A stretch of DNA of 11,429 nt from Intestinibacillus sp050255995 (GTDB taxonomy: Bacteria > Bacillota > Clostridia > Oscillospirales > Butyricicoccaceae): the NCBI GenBank assembly GCA_050255995.1, contig JBFWIM010000057.1, positions 1 to 11,429 of the forward strand. Direction: 5' to 3'. The notes under the pieces were generated by a model. It was not told where the DNA came from. It ran no database searches and saw only the letters and a program-made list of their open reading frames with translations. Within the stretch, counting starts at the first letter, position 1, and every line of letters starts with the position of its first letter. Of the stretch, positions 1 to 5,833 are shown piece by piece. A program made the translations under genes and the position numbers.

Positions 1-432
1 GATTGCACCGTAAGGACAGACCTTGGCGCAGCGCCCACACTCGATGCAGACATCCGGATCAATGTGCGCCTTGCCGTTTTTATCCTTGGTGATTGCATCC
101 TTCGGACAGTTTTTAATGCAGCGCTGCGAAATACAGCCGCGGCAGGATTGGCTGACCGTGTAGCGTTCCACCGGGCATTCGTCACAGGCAATCGGGATGA
201 CTTCAATGACGTTGGGGTTACGGCTGTCGCCCCCCATCGCCAGACGCACGCGTTCCTGCGCAATGGCACGCTCTTTATAAATACAGCAGCGCATGGTGGA
301 TTTGGGGCCGGGAGAAATGATCTTGGGGATTTCGTAATAGGATTCCATCAGGTTGCCGGAAAACGCGCGCTCCGCCACTTCCTTCAGAATACGGTATTTC
401 AATAACTGCACATCGGTTTCAAAGGATCTCAA
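1..432 (-). CDS. Monomeric [FeFe] hydrogenase-type 4Fe-4S protein, N-terminal part (partial, runs off left edge)
   Basis: The first 144 codons are seen; the C-terminus lies beyond position 1. The protein starts LRSFETDVQLLKYRILKEVA and continues with a YYEIPKII-PGPK-TMRCCIYKERAI block, a DECPVERYTV segment, then two ferredoxin-type clusters: CRGCISQRCIKNCP and, about 30 residues on, CIECGRCAKVCP. I recognise this arrangement as the N-terminal part of the monomeric (group B-like) [FeFe] hydrogenases of anaerobic Clostridia; the H-cluster domain would lie outside the window, so the hydrogenase call rests on family resemblance. The likely role is hydrogen turnover with ferredoxin in the cytoplasm. 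The start is a TTG at 432 preceded at good spacing by AGGCGGAG; no ATG or GTG in frame fits better. A perfect sigma-A promoter (506-534) lies upstream. A ferredoxin-only regulatory protein is the alternative. Confidence 0.8.
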   Translation of the reverse strand, partial: MRSFETDVQLLKYRILKEVAERAFSGNLMESYYEIPKIISPGPKSTMRCCIYKERAIAQERVRLAMGGDSRNPNVIEVIPIACDECPVERYTVSQSCRGCISQRCIKNCPKDAITKDKNGKAHIDPDVCIECGRCAKVCPYGAI

Positions 433-455
433 TCTGTCTCCGCCTCTCTCAGCAT

Positions 456-471
456 CCCGCCGGAAGGCGGG
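456..471 (-). promoter_or_regulatory. Short GC hairpin in the hydrogenase leader
   Basis: A perfect 6-bp inverted repeat (CCCGCC, four-base loop, GGCGGG) lies in the predicted 5' leader. No T-run follows, so it is not a terminator. It is about 25 nt upstream of the start codon and could affect mRNA stability or ribosome access; function is unproven. Confidence 0.4.
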
Positions 472-505
472 GCAATCCCTCGATTGATATATTTTTAACG
501 ATGCT

Positions 506-534
506 ATTGTACAATGGTTTCGCGTCTCTGTCAA
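506..534 (-). promoter_or_regulatory. Sigma-A promoter of the hydrogenase-type gene
   Basis: On the minus strand TTGACA (534-529) and TACAAT (511-506) are separated by exactly 17 bases, close to the full consensus. The predicted transcript starts near 499 and has a leader of about 65 nt before the TTG start at 432. Confidence 0.8.
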
Positions 535-581
535 TCTGATTTTCGCATAAATAATAAATTTTATATTAGTATTTGCTCAAT

Positions 582-1289
582 TTATATCATCTTTAACTTT
601 TCTTTCCAAACCGCTCCATCCAGCAGCGTGGCTGCGGCTTCGGCATAACTCTGGACAATCCAGTCCGGGCGAATCCCACCCGTGGGTTTCGCCCCCGAGG
701 GTGCATACCACATTGCCCTCACACCCGCACGCTGCGCGCCGGCGATATCCGCAGACAGCGAATCCCCGACCATGATGTAGTGCGCGGCGTCTCGGCTGCC
801 AAGGCGTTCCATCGCCTGGAGGAACATATCCGCCGCGGGCTTGGGCGCGCCCGCCTCCTCACTGGTGATCATCATGTCAATGTAGGGCAAAAGACCGGAC
901 TGCCGAACCCGGTTTTCCTGCGAGCGGCGCAGCCCATTCGTTAAAACGCAAACGGTATAGCGCTCATGCAGCTGCGCGACAAAATCCACCGCGCCCGGAT
1001 ACGGTATGCCCGCCCCGGCAAGGCTATCTATGTACCGCGCATTCAGCGCGTCCCAGTCCCATGTGCCCCGGTCCTCAAACGTGCGCCGGAACCGCAGCGG
1101 GCGTATCTCTTCACCCGTGCTTTCCCCACGCTCAATGGCGGCCCACATTTCCCGGTTGATATTATGATAGCGGCGGAAATCCCGCTCGTTGACCGCAATG
1201 CCAAAGCTGCCCATAGCAGCAAAGAAGGCATGGCGCTCACTTTGTTCAAAGTCGAGCACCGTGCCATCCAAATCCAGTAAAATTGTCAT
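582..1289 (-). CDS. HAD-superfamily hydrolase, YjjG/YfnB-type nucleotidase
   Basis: The protein has 235 aa from the ATG at 1289. All four HAD motifs are present: motif I DLDGT (nucleophile D6, acid/base D8), motif II LTNG (T117), motif III lysine K150 in GAPKP, and motif IV VGDSLSADI (D176, D181). The helical cap after motif I, with NINREMWAAIERGE, and the NGLRRSQENR-xSGL block match the YjjG/YfnB family of non-canonical pyrimidine nucleotidases, which hydrolyse nucleoside monophosphates and protect against modified pyrimidines. The ATG overlaps the stop of the upstream fumarase gene as ATGA (1289-1286), with GGAG upstream, indicating translational coupling. An in-frame GTG at 1301 would add four residues but has no well-placed ribosome binding site. 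It is the last gene of the operon; no clear terminator follows. The exact substrate is not determinable here. Confidence 0.88.
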   Translation of the reverse strand: MTILLDLDGTVLDFEQSERHAFFAAMGSFGIAVNERDFRRYHNINREMWAAIERGESTGEEIRPLRFRRTFEDRGTWDWDALNARYIDSLAGAGIPYPGAVDFVAQLHERYTVCVLTNGLRRSQENRVRQSGLLPYIDMMITSEEAGAPKPAADMFLQAMERLGSRDAAHYIMVGDSLSADIAGAQRAGVRAMWYAPSGAKPTGGIRPDWIVQSYAEAAATLLDGAVWKEKLKMI

Positions 1290-1837
1290 TGGTTTTTCCA
1301 CTCCGCCGCACCGTCGCGGTAAAGGCTGCCGCCCTCACAGTCCATTGCAACGATTGCCGGAAAATTCTCAACGGTCAGGCGTTTGACCGATTCACAGCCC
1401 AGGTCGTCATAGGCAACAACCTCCAGCGCCTTCACCGCACCCGCGATCAAGGCGCCCGCGCCGCCAACCGCGACCATGTACACCGCCCCATTGCGGGCCA
1501 TCGCTTCCGCGACGGCGTCGTTCCGGACGCCCTTACCGATCATACAGCACAGGCCGGCATCCAGCAAGCGCGGAGCAAAGGGATCCATGCGCCCGGAGGT
1601 CGTCGGCCCGCAGGAACCAATCACCTGACCGGGCTTTGCCGGCGTTGGCCCCGCATAATAAATCGCCGCGCCTTCAAGGCCGAACGGCAGCGGTTCCCCC
1701 GCCTCCATAGCGGCGACAATGCGCTTATGCGCCGCATCACGCGCGGTAAATACCGTCCCGGTCAGTGAAACCGTATCCCCCGCACGAAGCTTGGGTGCAA
1801 TTTGTGAAAGCTCCGCGGTATTGATATCATAATGCAT
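1286..1837 (-). CDS. Fe-S hydro-lyase beta subunit (class I fumarase / L(+)-tartrate dehydratase type)
   Basis: This 183-aa protein is a stand-alone C-terminal subunit of class I fumarase. Signature segments are TARDAAHKRI (31-40), AGPTPAKPG (62-70), GSCGPTTSGRMD (74-85), a VAVGGAGALI strand and a DLGCES...ENFPAIVAMD C-terminal block. In two-subunit enzymes the alpha subunit binds the 4Fe-4S cluster and the beta subunit completes the active site for reversible fumarate hydration (TCA branch) or tartrate dehydration. The alpha subunit normally precedes the beta gene, but here the upstream neighbour is a DivIVA-like gene, so the partner must be elsewhere. The start ATG at 1837 has an AAGGAGAA site inside the preceding gene, which it overlaps by 11 bases; it overlaps the HAD gene by 4. 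Fumarase versus tartrate dehydratase cannot be settled from sequence alone. Confidence 0.88.
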   Translation of the reverse strand: MHYDINTAELSQIAPKLRAGDTVSLTGTVFTARDAAHKRIVAAMEAGEPLPFGLEGAAIYYAGPTPAKPGQVIGSCGPTTSGRMDPFAPRLLDAGLCCMIGKGVRNDAVAEAMARNGAVYMVAVGGAGALIAGAVKALEVVAYDDLGCESVKRLTVENFPAIVAMDCEGGSLYRDGAAEWKNQ

Positions 1838-2585
1838 CCGATTCTTCTCCTTTTAGCAGTTCGGCGGCATCCGACATCGTCGGGCGCTCCGGAGCATCCC
1901 CCTGACCGCTCGACAGTTCCCCGACCATCACCTCATCCAAGGTATCCACGACAGCGTCCAGCCGCTCCAGCACCGCTTGCGCCCGCTTGCCCGCATCCGC
2001 CATTTCCCCGACGGCGCGCTGCTGCGCAAGACGGTATTGCCCCGACACATCGGCCAACTGGCGCTTCACCTGGCTGATCAGTTCCGCCGACTGCATCCGG
2101 ACACGCTGGGCATCCTGCCGCGCCCGCTCATCCACTTCCTTGGCGCGGCGATAAGCGCAAAGCTCAATTTCGGCGAGCCGCTCTTTGGAATCAAGATATT
2201 CTTTCGCCTGTACCTGCAGCTCTTCCACCTGCTCGCGCAACCGGGCGTTTTCCGCCTGAACGGCCAGCAGTTGCTCCCGCAGCGTCTGCGCCTCCGCGAC
2301 AGCCTGCTCCGCCTGCGCGCATGCCCGTTCCGCTTCCTGCCGAAGCTTATCGCCTTCAACGGTCATTTCGCCCAGGCGTTCCAGCAGTTCGGCGTTCTTC
2401 TGGCTGAGGGAAACGTGCTCCTCTGCCAGCCTGTCCGCTTCTGTGCGCGCCTGTTCCGCCTCTTCCTGCATCTGTTCTAATTTATCGGCGTTTTCCCTGG
2501 CGGCCTGTTCAATATAGCGGAGCACGTCTTCACGGTTGAAGCCGCCCACCATCGCCGTCTTAAAGCCTTTGGTATCCTCGTACAT
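1827..2585 (-). CDS. DivIVA-like coiled-coil protein
   Basis: The protein has 252 aa. The N-terminus contains a short conserved block, FKTAMVGGFNREDVLRYIEQ (about 8-27), resembling the membrane-curvature-binding start of DivIVA/GpsB-type proteins. Nearly all the rest is Glu/Gln/Ala/Arg-rich heptad sequence, a long coiled coil from about residue 25 to 205, with no signal peptide or membrane segment. DivIVA family proteins mark cell poles and septa and organise division or wall synthesis; that role here is an inference from the N-terminal motif and overall build. The start ATG at 2585 has GGAGG 8 nt upstream and a good promoter (2653-2681). It is the first gene of a three-gene operon with a fumarase beta subunit and a HAD hydrolase. 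Confidence 0.72.
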   Translation of the reverse strand: MYEDTKGFKTAMVGGFNREDVLRYIEQAARENADKLEQMQEEAEQARTEADRLAEEHVSLSQKNAELLERLGEMTVEGDKLRQEAERACAQAEQAVAEAQTLREQLLAVQAENARLREQVEELQVQAKEYLDSKERLAEIELCAYRRAKEVDERARQDAQRVRMQSAELISQVKRQLADVSGQYRLAQQRAVGEMADAGKRAQAVLERLDAVVDTLDEVMVGELSSGQGDAPERPTMSDAAELLKGEESDAL

Positions 2586-2652
2586 GCCTATATCCTCCGT
2601 CTATGCGGGCGGCACGCCCGTTTCCGACAAAACTTGTGCTTATATACTATTG

Positions 2653-2681
2653 ATTATATCAAGAGCACAGCAAAAACACAA
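2653..2681 (-). promoter_or_regulatory. Promoter of the divIVA-like/fumarase beta/HAD operon
   Basis: On the minus strand TTGTGT (2681-2676) and a perfect TATAAT (2658-2653) are separated by 17 bases, leaving a leader of about 60 nt before the ATG at 2585. Confidence 0.7.
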
Positions 2682-2715
2682 TAGCAAACCCTTTCTGGCC
2701 CTTCATTTTCATGCG

Positions 2716-2745
2716 TTCGCGCGAATTCCTCTGGATGTGCGCGAA
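2716..2745. promoter_or_regulatory. Inverted repeat between divergent promoters
   Basis: TTCGCGC at 2716-2722 is matched by GCGCGAA at 2739-2745, and TTCGCGCGAA (2716-2725) is itself a perfect palindrome. It lies just upstream of the ilvA -35 box (2750) and 35 bases from the divIVA-like -35 box, so it could be an operator for either promoter. No regulator is identified. Confidence 0.3.
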
Positions 2746-2749
2746 AAAC

Positions 2750-2778
2750 TTGCAATTGTACCCATTCAGTGCTAAACT
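2750..2778 (+). promoter_or_regulatory. Promoter of the threonine ammonia-lyase/Rrf2 operon
   Basis: TTGCAA (2750-2755) and TAAACT (2773-2778) are separated by 17 bases. The predicted start of transcription is about 30 nt before the start codon at 2814, leaving a short leader with no room for a T-box or attenuator. Confidence 0.6.
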
Positions 2779-2813
2779 TAAGAAGAATTTTACTATTTAC
2801 AAGGAGCGATACC

Positions 2814-4025
2814 ATGCTGACGATTAAAGATTTTGAAGCGGCCGCAAACCGTTTAAAAAATATCATTCACGTTATCCCGCTTAGCACATCGCATACCTTC
2901 TCTGCCATGACCGGCGCTGAAGTCTATCTCAAATTCGAAAATCAGCAGAAAACCGGCTCCTTCAAGGTGCGCGGCGCCTACAATAAAATTATGAAGCGGT
3001 ATCAGGAGGGTGATCTGAAGGCGGTCGTCGCCTCATCGGCCGGCAACCATGCGCAGGGCGTCGCGTTTGCGGCGACCTCTGTCGGCGTCAAGTCCACCAT
3101 TGTCATGCCGCGTTCTACTCCCATCGCCAAGGTTTCCGCGACCGAGGGATACGGGGCTGAGGTTGTGCTGCACGGCGCTATTTATGATGAAGCCTATGCA
3201 AAGGCCTGTGAAATCATGGAGCAAACCGGGGCGGAATTTATCCACCCGTTTGACGATGAGGATGTTATGGCCGGCCAGGGCACCATTGCGCTTGAGATTC
3301 TGCGCGATCTGCCTGGCGTGGATATGATCTTTGTTCCCGCAGGCGGGGGCGGCCTGGTTTCCGGCATCGCGGCCTGTGCAAAACAGATCAATCCGCGTGT
3401 TGAAATCATTGGCGTGCAGGCGTCGGGGGCGCCCGCCATCGCCAACGCGTTCCGCACTGAAAACGCCGCTCCATGTGAGCATGTTCACACCATTGCGGAC
3501 GGCATCGCGGTCAAAACACCGGGCGCCAAAACCATGGAATATATCAATCAATATGTAGATCGGATGATTACGGTTTCCGACGCCGATATTGCGGCGACCA
3601 TTCTCCTGCTGCTGGAGCGCACAAAGCAGGTCGTTGAGCCGGCCGGCGCGGCATCCCTTGCCGCACTGCTGAACGGCAAGGTTGACGTCAAGGGCAAAAA
3701 AGTAGTCTGTCTCCTTTCCGGCGGCAACATCGACGTATCCTTTATCCATAAGGTGGTAGAAAAGGGGCTTGTAACGCGCGGCCGTCACATGAAATTCTCG
3801 ACCATTATGCCAGATGTGCCCGGTTCTCTGGCACGCTTTGCCCAAATCGTCGCCGAGTGCAACGCAAACGTGATCATGTTCCAGCACGACCGTGTACAGG
3901 CGGATCTTGATATTGATGAAGCCATCGTCCAGTTGGTCTGTGAGGTTGGCGGCAGGGAGCATGGTCAGCGGCTGCTGAATGCGCTGACTGCCGCTGGATA
4001 CACTATCATGTCACATCCTTTTTAA
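2814..4025 (+). CDS. ilvA: Threonine ammonia-lyase (threonine dehydratase) with C-terminal ACT-like domain
   Basis: The enzyme has 403 aa, the usual length of the medium-form threonine ammonia-lyases (TdcB/IlvA type). It uses PLP to convert L-threonine to 2-oxobutanoate and ammonia, either for isoleucine synthesis or for threonine fermentation. The PLP lysine is K51 in GSFKVRGAYNK; SSAGNHAQG (74-82), the phosphate-binding AGGGGLVSG (176-184) and the SGGN loop (302-305) are in place. From about residue 326 (MKFSTIMPDVPGSLARF) a single ACT-like regulatory domain follows, expected to sense an amino acid or act in oligomerisation. The start is the ATG at 2814 with AAGGAG 7-8 nt upstream; the 15-codon in-frame extension to 2769 overlaps the -10 region and is rejected. 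The Rrf2 gene follows after 22 bases, so the two are probably co-transcribed. Whether the role is biosynthetic or catabolic is unclear; no ilv or tdc genes are adjacent. Confidence 0.93.
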   Translation: MLTIKDFEAAANRLKNIIHVIPLSTSHTFSAMTGAEVYLKFENQQKTGSFKVRGAYNKIMKRYQEGDLKAVVASSAGNHAQGVAFAATSVGVKSTIVMPRSTPIAKVSATEGYGAEVVLHGAIYDEAYAKACEIMEQTGAEFIHPFDDEDVMAGQGTIALEILRDLPGVDMIFVPAGGGGLVSGIAACAKQINPRVEIIGVQASGAPAIANAFRTENAAPCEHVHTIADGIAVKTPGAKTMEYINQYVDRMITVSDADIAATILLLLERTKQVVEPAGAASLAALLNGKVDVKGKKVVCLLSGGNIDVSFIHKVVEKGLVTRGRHMKFSTIMPDVPGSLARFAQIVAECNANVIMFQHDRVQADLDIDEAIVQLVCEVGGREHGQRLLNALTAAGYTIMSHPF

Positions 4026-4047
4026 CGCCAAACATCAGGTGCTTTTC

Positions 4048-4485
4048 ATGAAAATTTCTACAAAAGGACGATATGCGCTTCGCCTAATGCTTGACCTCGC
4101 TTTGCACGATACCGGCGCCGCCGTTCCGATAAAAGTCATTGCGGCACGTCAGGGCATTTCGGAGAAATATCTGGAACAAATCATTGCCTTGCTGACCCGT
4201 GCAGGCTTTGTCAGTTCTACGCGAGGTGCGCGTGGCGGTTACCGCCTCAGCCGCCCTCCCGGGGAATACTCTGTCGGCATGATTCTGCGGCTGACCGAGG
4301 GCAGTCTGGCACCGGTTGCATGCGTGGAAGACGATCCTGATCCCTGCGGCAGGGAATCTTCATGCGCTACAAGATATGTTTGGAATAAACTGAATGAGGC
4401 GATAGGCTGTGTCGTTGACAGCATTACACTGGATGAGTTGGTACAGATCCAGCTCGGACAGGCTGAGAACCAGCATCAACTCTGA
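4048..4485 (+). CDS. Rrf2-family transcriptional regulator, IscR-like
   Basis: The protein has 145 aa. The N-terminal winged helix-turn-helix is typical of Rrf2: MKISTKGRYALRLMLDLA, then GISEKYLEQI (36-45) as recognition helix and the wing TRGARGGYRL (58-67). Three cysteines, C92, C100 and C106, sit where E. coli IscR carries its 2Fe-2S ligands (C92, C98, C104), followed by TRYVW and DSITLDELV. This supports an Fe-S-sensing regulator rather than the cysteine-metabolism regulator CymR, which lacks these residues. No isc/suf or nifS/nifU genes follow, which is unusual for IscR. The ATG at 4048 is chosen because it gives the conserved MKIS start; an in-frame GTG at 4039 adds three residues. It lies 22 bases behind ilvA and is followed by a strong stem-loop. 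The target genes are unknown. Confidence 0.87.
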   Translation: MKISTKGRYALRLMLDLALHDTGAAVPIKVIAARQGISEKYLEQIIALLTRAGFVSSTRGARGGYRLSRPPGEYSVGMILRLTEGSLAPVACVEDDPDPCGRESSCATRYVWNKLNEAIGCVVDSITLDELVQIQLGQAENQHQL

Positions 4486-4498
4486 ATTTGTTCGTAAT

Positions 4499-4556
4499 TT
4501 GCAGCGCCGCAAGGCGTTCCTCCCTGTTTCGGCGCTGCAAGTTGCATTTATAATTT
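4499..4556 (+). terminator. Stem-loop behind the ilvA-rrf2 operon
   Basis: A perfect 11-bp inverted repeat (TTGCAGCGCCG at 4499-4509, complement at 4530-4540) lies 13 bases after the Rrf2 stop. The T-rich stretch starts only several bases later (about 4546-4559), so termination may be incomplete. Positions 4486-4655 hold no gene: only this structure and the tRNA promoter. Confidence 0.6.
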
Positions 4557-4580
4557 TTTCGAACTTTTTGTTAAAAGGGC

Positions 4581-4609
4581 TTGACGAAACCACCCGAGTA
4601 TTATATAAT
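4581..4609 (+). promoter_or_regulatory. Strong promoter of tRNA-Ser
   Basis: TTGACG (4581-4586) and a perfect TATAAT (4604-4609) are separated by 17 bases; the tRNA begins 47 bases after the -10 box. Confidence 0.85.
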
Positions 4610-4655
4610 AAATATCGCTGCTTGACTTGACTGGCAAGCGAAAAGTAAACAAGAT

Positions 4656-4746
4656 GGAGAGTTGGCTGAGTGGTCGAAGGCGCACGATTGGAAATCGTGT
4701 GTGCGTGATGAGCGCACCCAGGGTTCAAATCCCTGACTCTCCGCCA
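4656..4746 (+). tRNA. tRNA-Ser (anticodon GGA)
   Basis: This is a class II tRNA of 91 nt including an encoded CCA (4744-4746). The acceptor stem GGAGAGT pairs with ACTCTCC, and the discriminator base is G4743. The anticodon stem CACGA/TCGTG encloses loop TTGGAAA with anticodon GGA, reading UCC/UCU. A long variable arm (about 4700-4717) and the T-arm GGTTCAAATCC are present. It has its own promoter and an immediate terminator. It is the likely chromosomal integration site of the prophage that begins downstream. Confidence 0.96.
4700..4746 (+). other. Probable prophage attachment core in the tRNA 3' half
   Basis: Prophage genes begin right behind this tRNA, and tyrosine integrases commonly recombine within the 3' half of tRNA genes and leave the tRNA intact. 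The matching direct repeat at the far prophage end is outside the window, and no second copy of the tRNA 3' end is seen inside it. The exact core is therefore inferred, not seen. Confidence 0.35.
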
Positions 4747-4748
4747 TA

Positions 4749-4785
4749 AAGAAGTCTGAGAAATCAGGCTTCTTTTTCTTTTTCC
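4749..4785 (+). terminator. Rho-independent terminator of tRNA-Ser
   Basis: AAGAAGTCTGA, a GAAA loop and TCAGGCTTCTT form an 11-bp stem with one T-G wobble, directly followed by a run of T broken by one C. It starts two bases after the CCA end. Confidence 0.93.
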
Positions 4786-4949
4786 CTAACGTGTTTAAAG
4801 CGTATTCACGCATTTACATTAACTTTAACGTAAAATTAAGATTTTTAAAATCATTTATGCGCTTACTGAATTTTAGCCTATTTAAAGGTATTTTACTGAG
4901 TATATGAACACAGTAAATACACAGTGGTTTTAGGCATTGTGATGGCATA
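4786..4949. other. Gene-free AT-rich stretch, possible attachment-site arm
   Basis: No credible ORF lies here. TTACTGA occurs at 4863-4869 and 4893-4899, and TTACTG again inverted at 4911-4916. GTATTTTACTG (4888-4898) and CAGTAAATAC (4911-4920) form an inverted repeat with one extra base. Short repeats beside a tRNA attachment site resemble integrase or excisionase arm-binding sites; this is inference. Confidence 0.35.
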
Positions 4950-4973
4950 GAAAAAGCCGCCCTCCCGGACGGC
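4950..4973 (-). terminator. Terminator of the 57-aa ORF
   Basis: On the minus strand a 7-bp stem GCCGTCC/GGGCGGC with a four-base loop is followed by TTTTTC, six bases after the ORF's stop codon. Confidence 0.88.
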
Positions 4974-4979
4974 CTCCAG

Positions 4980-5153
4980 CTACCTCTCCACCACCCACCA
5001 CCGACACTCCCGCGCAACCCGTCTCCCCCGCATGTACTCCCGTGCCTCCTTCGCGCTCCGGAACGATCTGGCGTAGTCCCAACAGTAGACGGCGGTGCGG
5101 TGGGTGTGCAGGTATTTGCACTCGTTGTGGATGAGCAGCTTGATGTAGAACAT
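4980..5153 (-). CDS. Small basic protein of unknown function (57 aa)
   Basis: I do not recognise this protein. It starts MFYIKLLIHNECKYLHTHRT and contains WDYARSFRSAKEAREYMRG, a basic helical segment, ending CRWWVVER. It has no signal peptide or clear membrane helix. The ATG at 5153 is preferred because GCGAGGT lies at proper spacing. An in-frame ATG at 5195 gives 71 aa but has no ribosome binding site. The gene is separated from the upstream toxin-antitoxin-like pair by one terminator (5251-5279) and followed at once by its own (4950-4973), which argues that it is a real, separately expressed unit at the prophage end. No convincing promoter was found in 5154-5250. Confidence 0.6.
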   Translation of the reverse strand: MFYIKLLIHNECKYLHTHRTAVYCWDYARSFRSAKEAREYMRGRRVARECRWWVVER

Positions 5154-5250
5154 GTAGACCTCGCTTTCCCGTTGGCGCAATGTGCGCTTATACATAAATA
5201 CCGGGTTGCGAGGTCGGGTTTTGTCAGAATTAGGATGTATACATTAGGGT

Positions 5251-5279
5251 AAAAGAAAGCCGCCCCGGGTGGGGGCGGC
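5251..5279 (-). terminator. Terminator of the Panacea cargo operon
   Basis: On the minus strand a perfect 8-bp stem GCCGCCCC/GGGGCGGC with a five-base loop is followed by TTTCTTTT. It begins 17 bases after the stop codon of the 178-aa gene. Confidence 0.93.
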
Positions 5280-5296
5280 GGATTTCGATATGTATG

Positions 5297-5833
5297 CTAA
5301 GATAAAAATTCTGTCCAGGGATCATATGAATTGCAGAGATCCTGATGCGCGCTCTTTTTAAGGTTTGGATAGAGCAGATGATGCGGGTCGAAGAAGACGA
5401 TATAAAACACAGTTCCAACAAAATATCCCATAAATCTACCATTCGCAGCGGATATTGTAAGCTCGTAAAAATCCTCAATTTGGTCTAACTTGTTTTGTGG
5501 CATGCCAAGCTCAAGCATTATATCCAGCATCATTTCAAGATTCTTTCCATCGATAATATGGCATCTTGTGGATTTACCGCCCTCTTTTAGTTCCTGCACC
5601 GACATGTTTGAGAAATTCGACAACTTATCAAGAAACATTGATACGAACTTCCCGTAATCGGAAAATCTTTGAAACTTATTGTTAAAGCAATCGTTTTTTA
5701 CAGACTGACACTTAAAGTCAGAAAATGAAAACGAAACATTCAGATTTTTGCTTTCAAGTTCTGTAGTTGGTATGTTTTGAGAAACCAGATTTACATTAGG
5801 TGGCGTGGCATTTATTTGAAATCCTCTGCCCAT
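5297..5833 (-). CDS. Unknown 178-aa protein, candidate toxin partner of the Panacea protein
   Basis: Not recognised as a named family. The N-terminal third is Asn/Ser/Phe-rich. A KSTRCHIIDG segment (87-96) and a predicted helix (98-120) follow. The C-terminal part reads YELTISAANGRFMGYFVG-x-VFYIVFFDPHHLLYP (about 123-156), which looks like two paired beta strands ending in an Asp-Pro-His-His motif. No signal peptide or clear transmembrane segment; the VFYIVFF stretch is short and strand-like. Its ATG overlaps the stop of the Panacea gene as TAATG (5835-5831), with no strong Shine-Dalgarno of its own, so its translation probably depends on the upstream gene. Panacea proteins neutralise diverse toxins encoded beside them, so a toxin role is the best guess. 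Base composition is more AT-rich than the phage structural genes, suggesting separate acquisition. A non-toxin accessory role remains possible. Confidence 0.75.
   Translation of the reverse strand: MGRGFQINATPPNVNLVSQNIPTTELESKNLNVSFSFSDFKCQSVKNDCFNNKFQRFSDYGKFVSMFLDKLSNFSNMSVQELKEGGKSTRCHIIDGKNLEMMLDIMLELGMPQNKLDQIEDFYELTISAANGRFMGYFVGTVFYIVFFDPHHLLYPNLKKSAHQDLCNSYDPWTEFLS

Noticed and set aside
64..405. Plus-strand open frame opposite the ferredoxin-type gene
   Set aside because: The minus-strand frame has clear Cys-x2-Cys-x2-Cys-x3-Cys clusters and a promoter; this one is a shadow.
433..498. Possible TPP riboswitch because of CTGAGAG in the hydrogenase leader
   Set aside because: The leader is too short, the second conserved half (ACCTGAT-like) is missing and the gene is not a thiamine gene.
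2769..2813. N-terminal extension of threonine ammonia-lyase by 15 codons
   Set aside because: It would start inside the -10 region of the promoter and has no ribosome binding site; AAGGAG before 2814 decides the start.
3033..3962. Minus-strand open frame of 309 codons opposite threonine ammonia-lyase
   Set aside because: Antisense shadow of a well-supported enzyme; no family resemblance and no start signals.
4814..5017. Minus-strand open frame between the tRNA and the 57-aa gene
   Set aside because: It runs through the terminator stem at 4950-4973 and into AT-rich non-coding sequence; no ribosome binding site or family resemblance.
5230..5478. Minus-strand 82-codon frame overlapping the 178-aa gene
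   Set aside because: It crosses the terminator at 5251-5279 and overlaps a gene with better start, coupling and composition.
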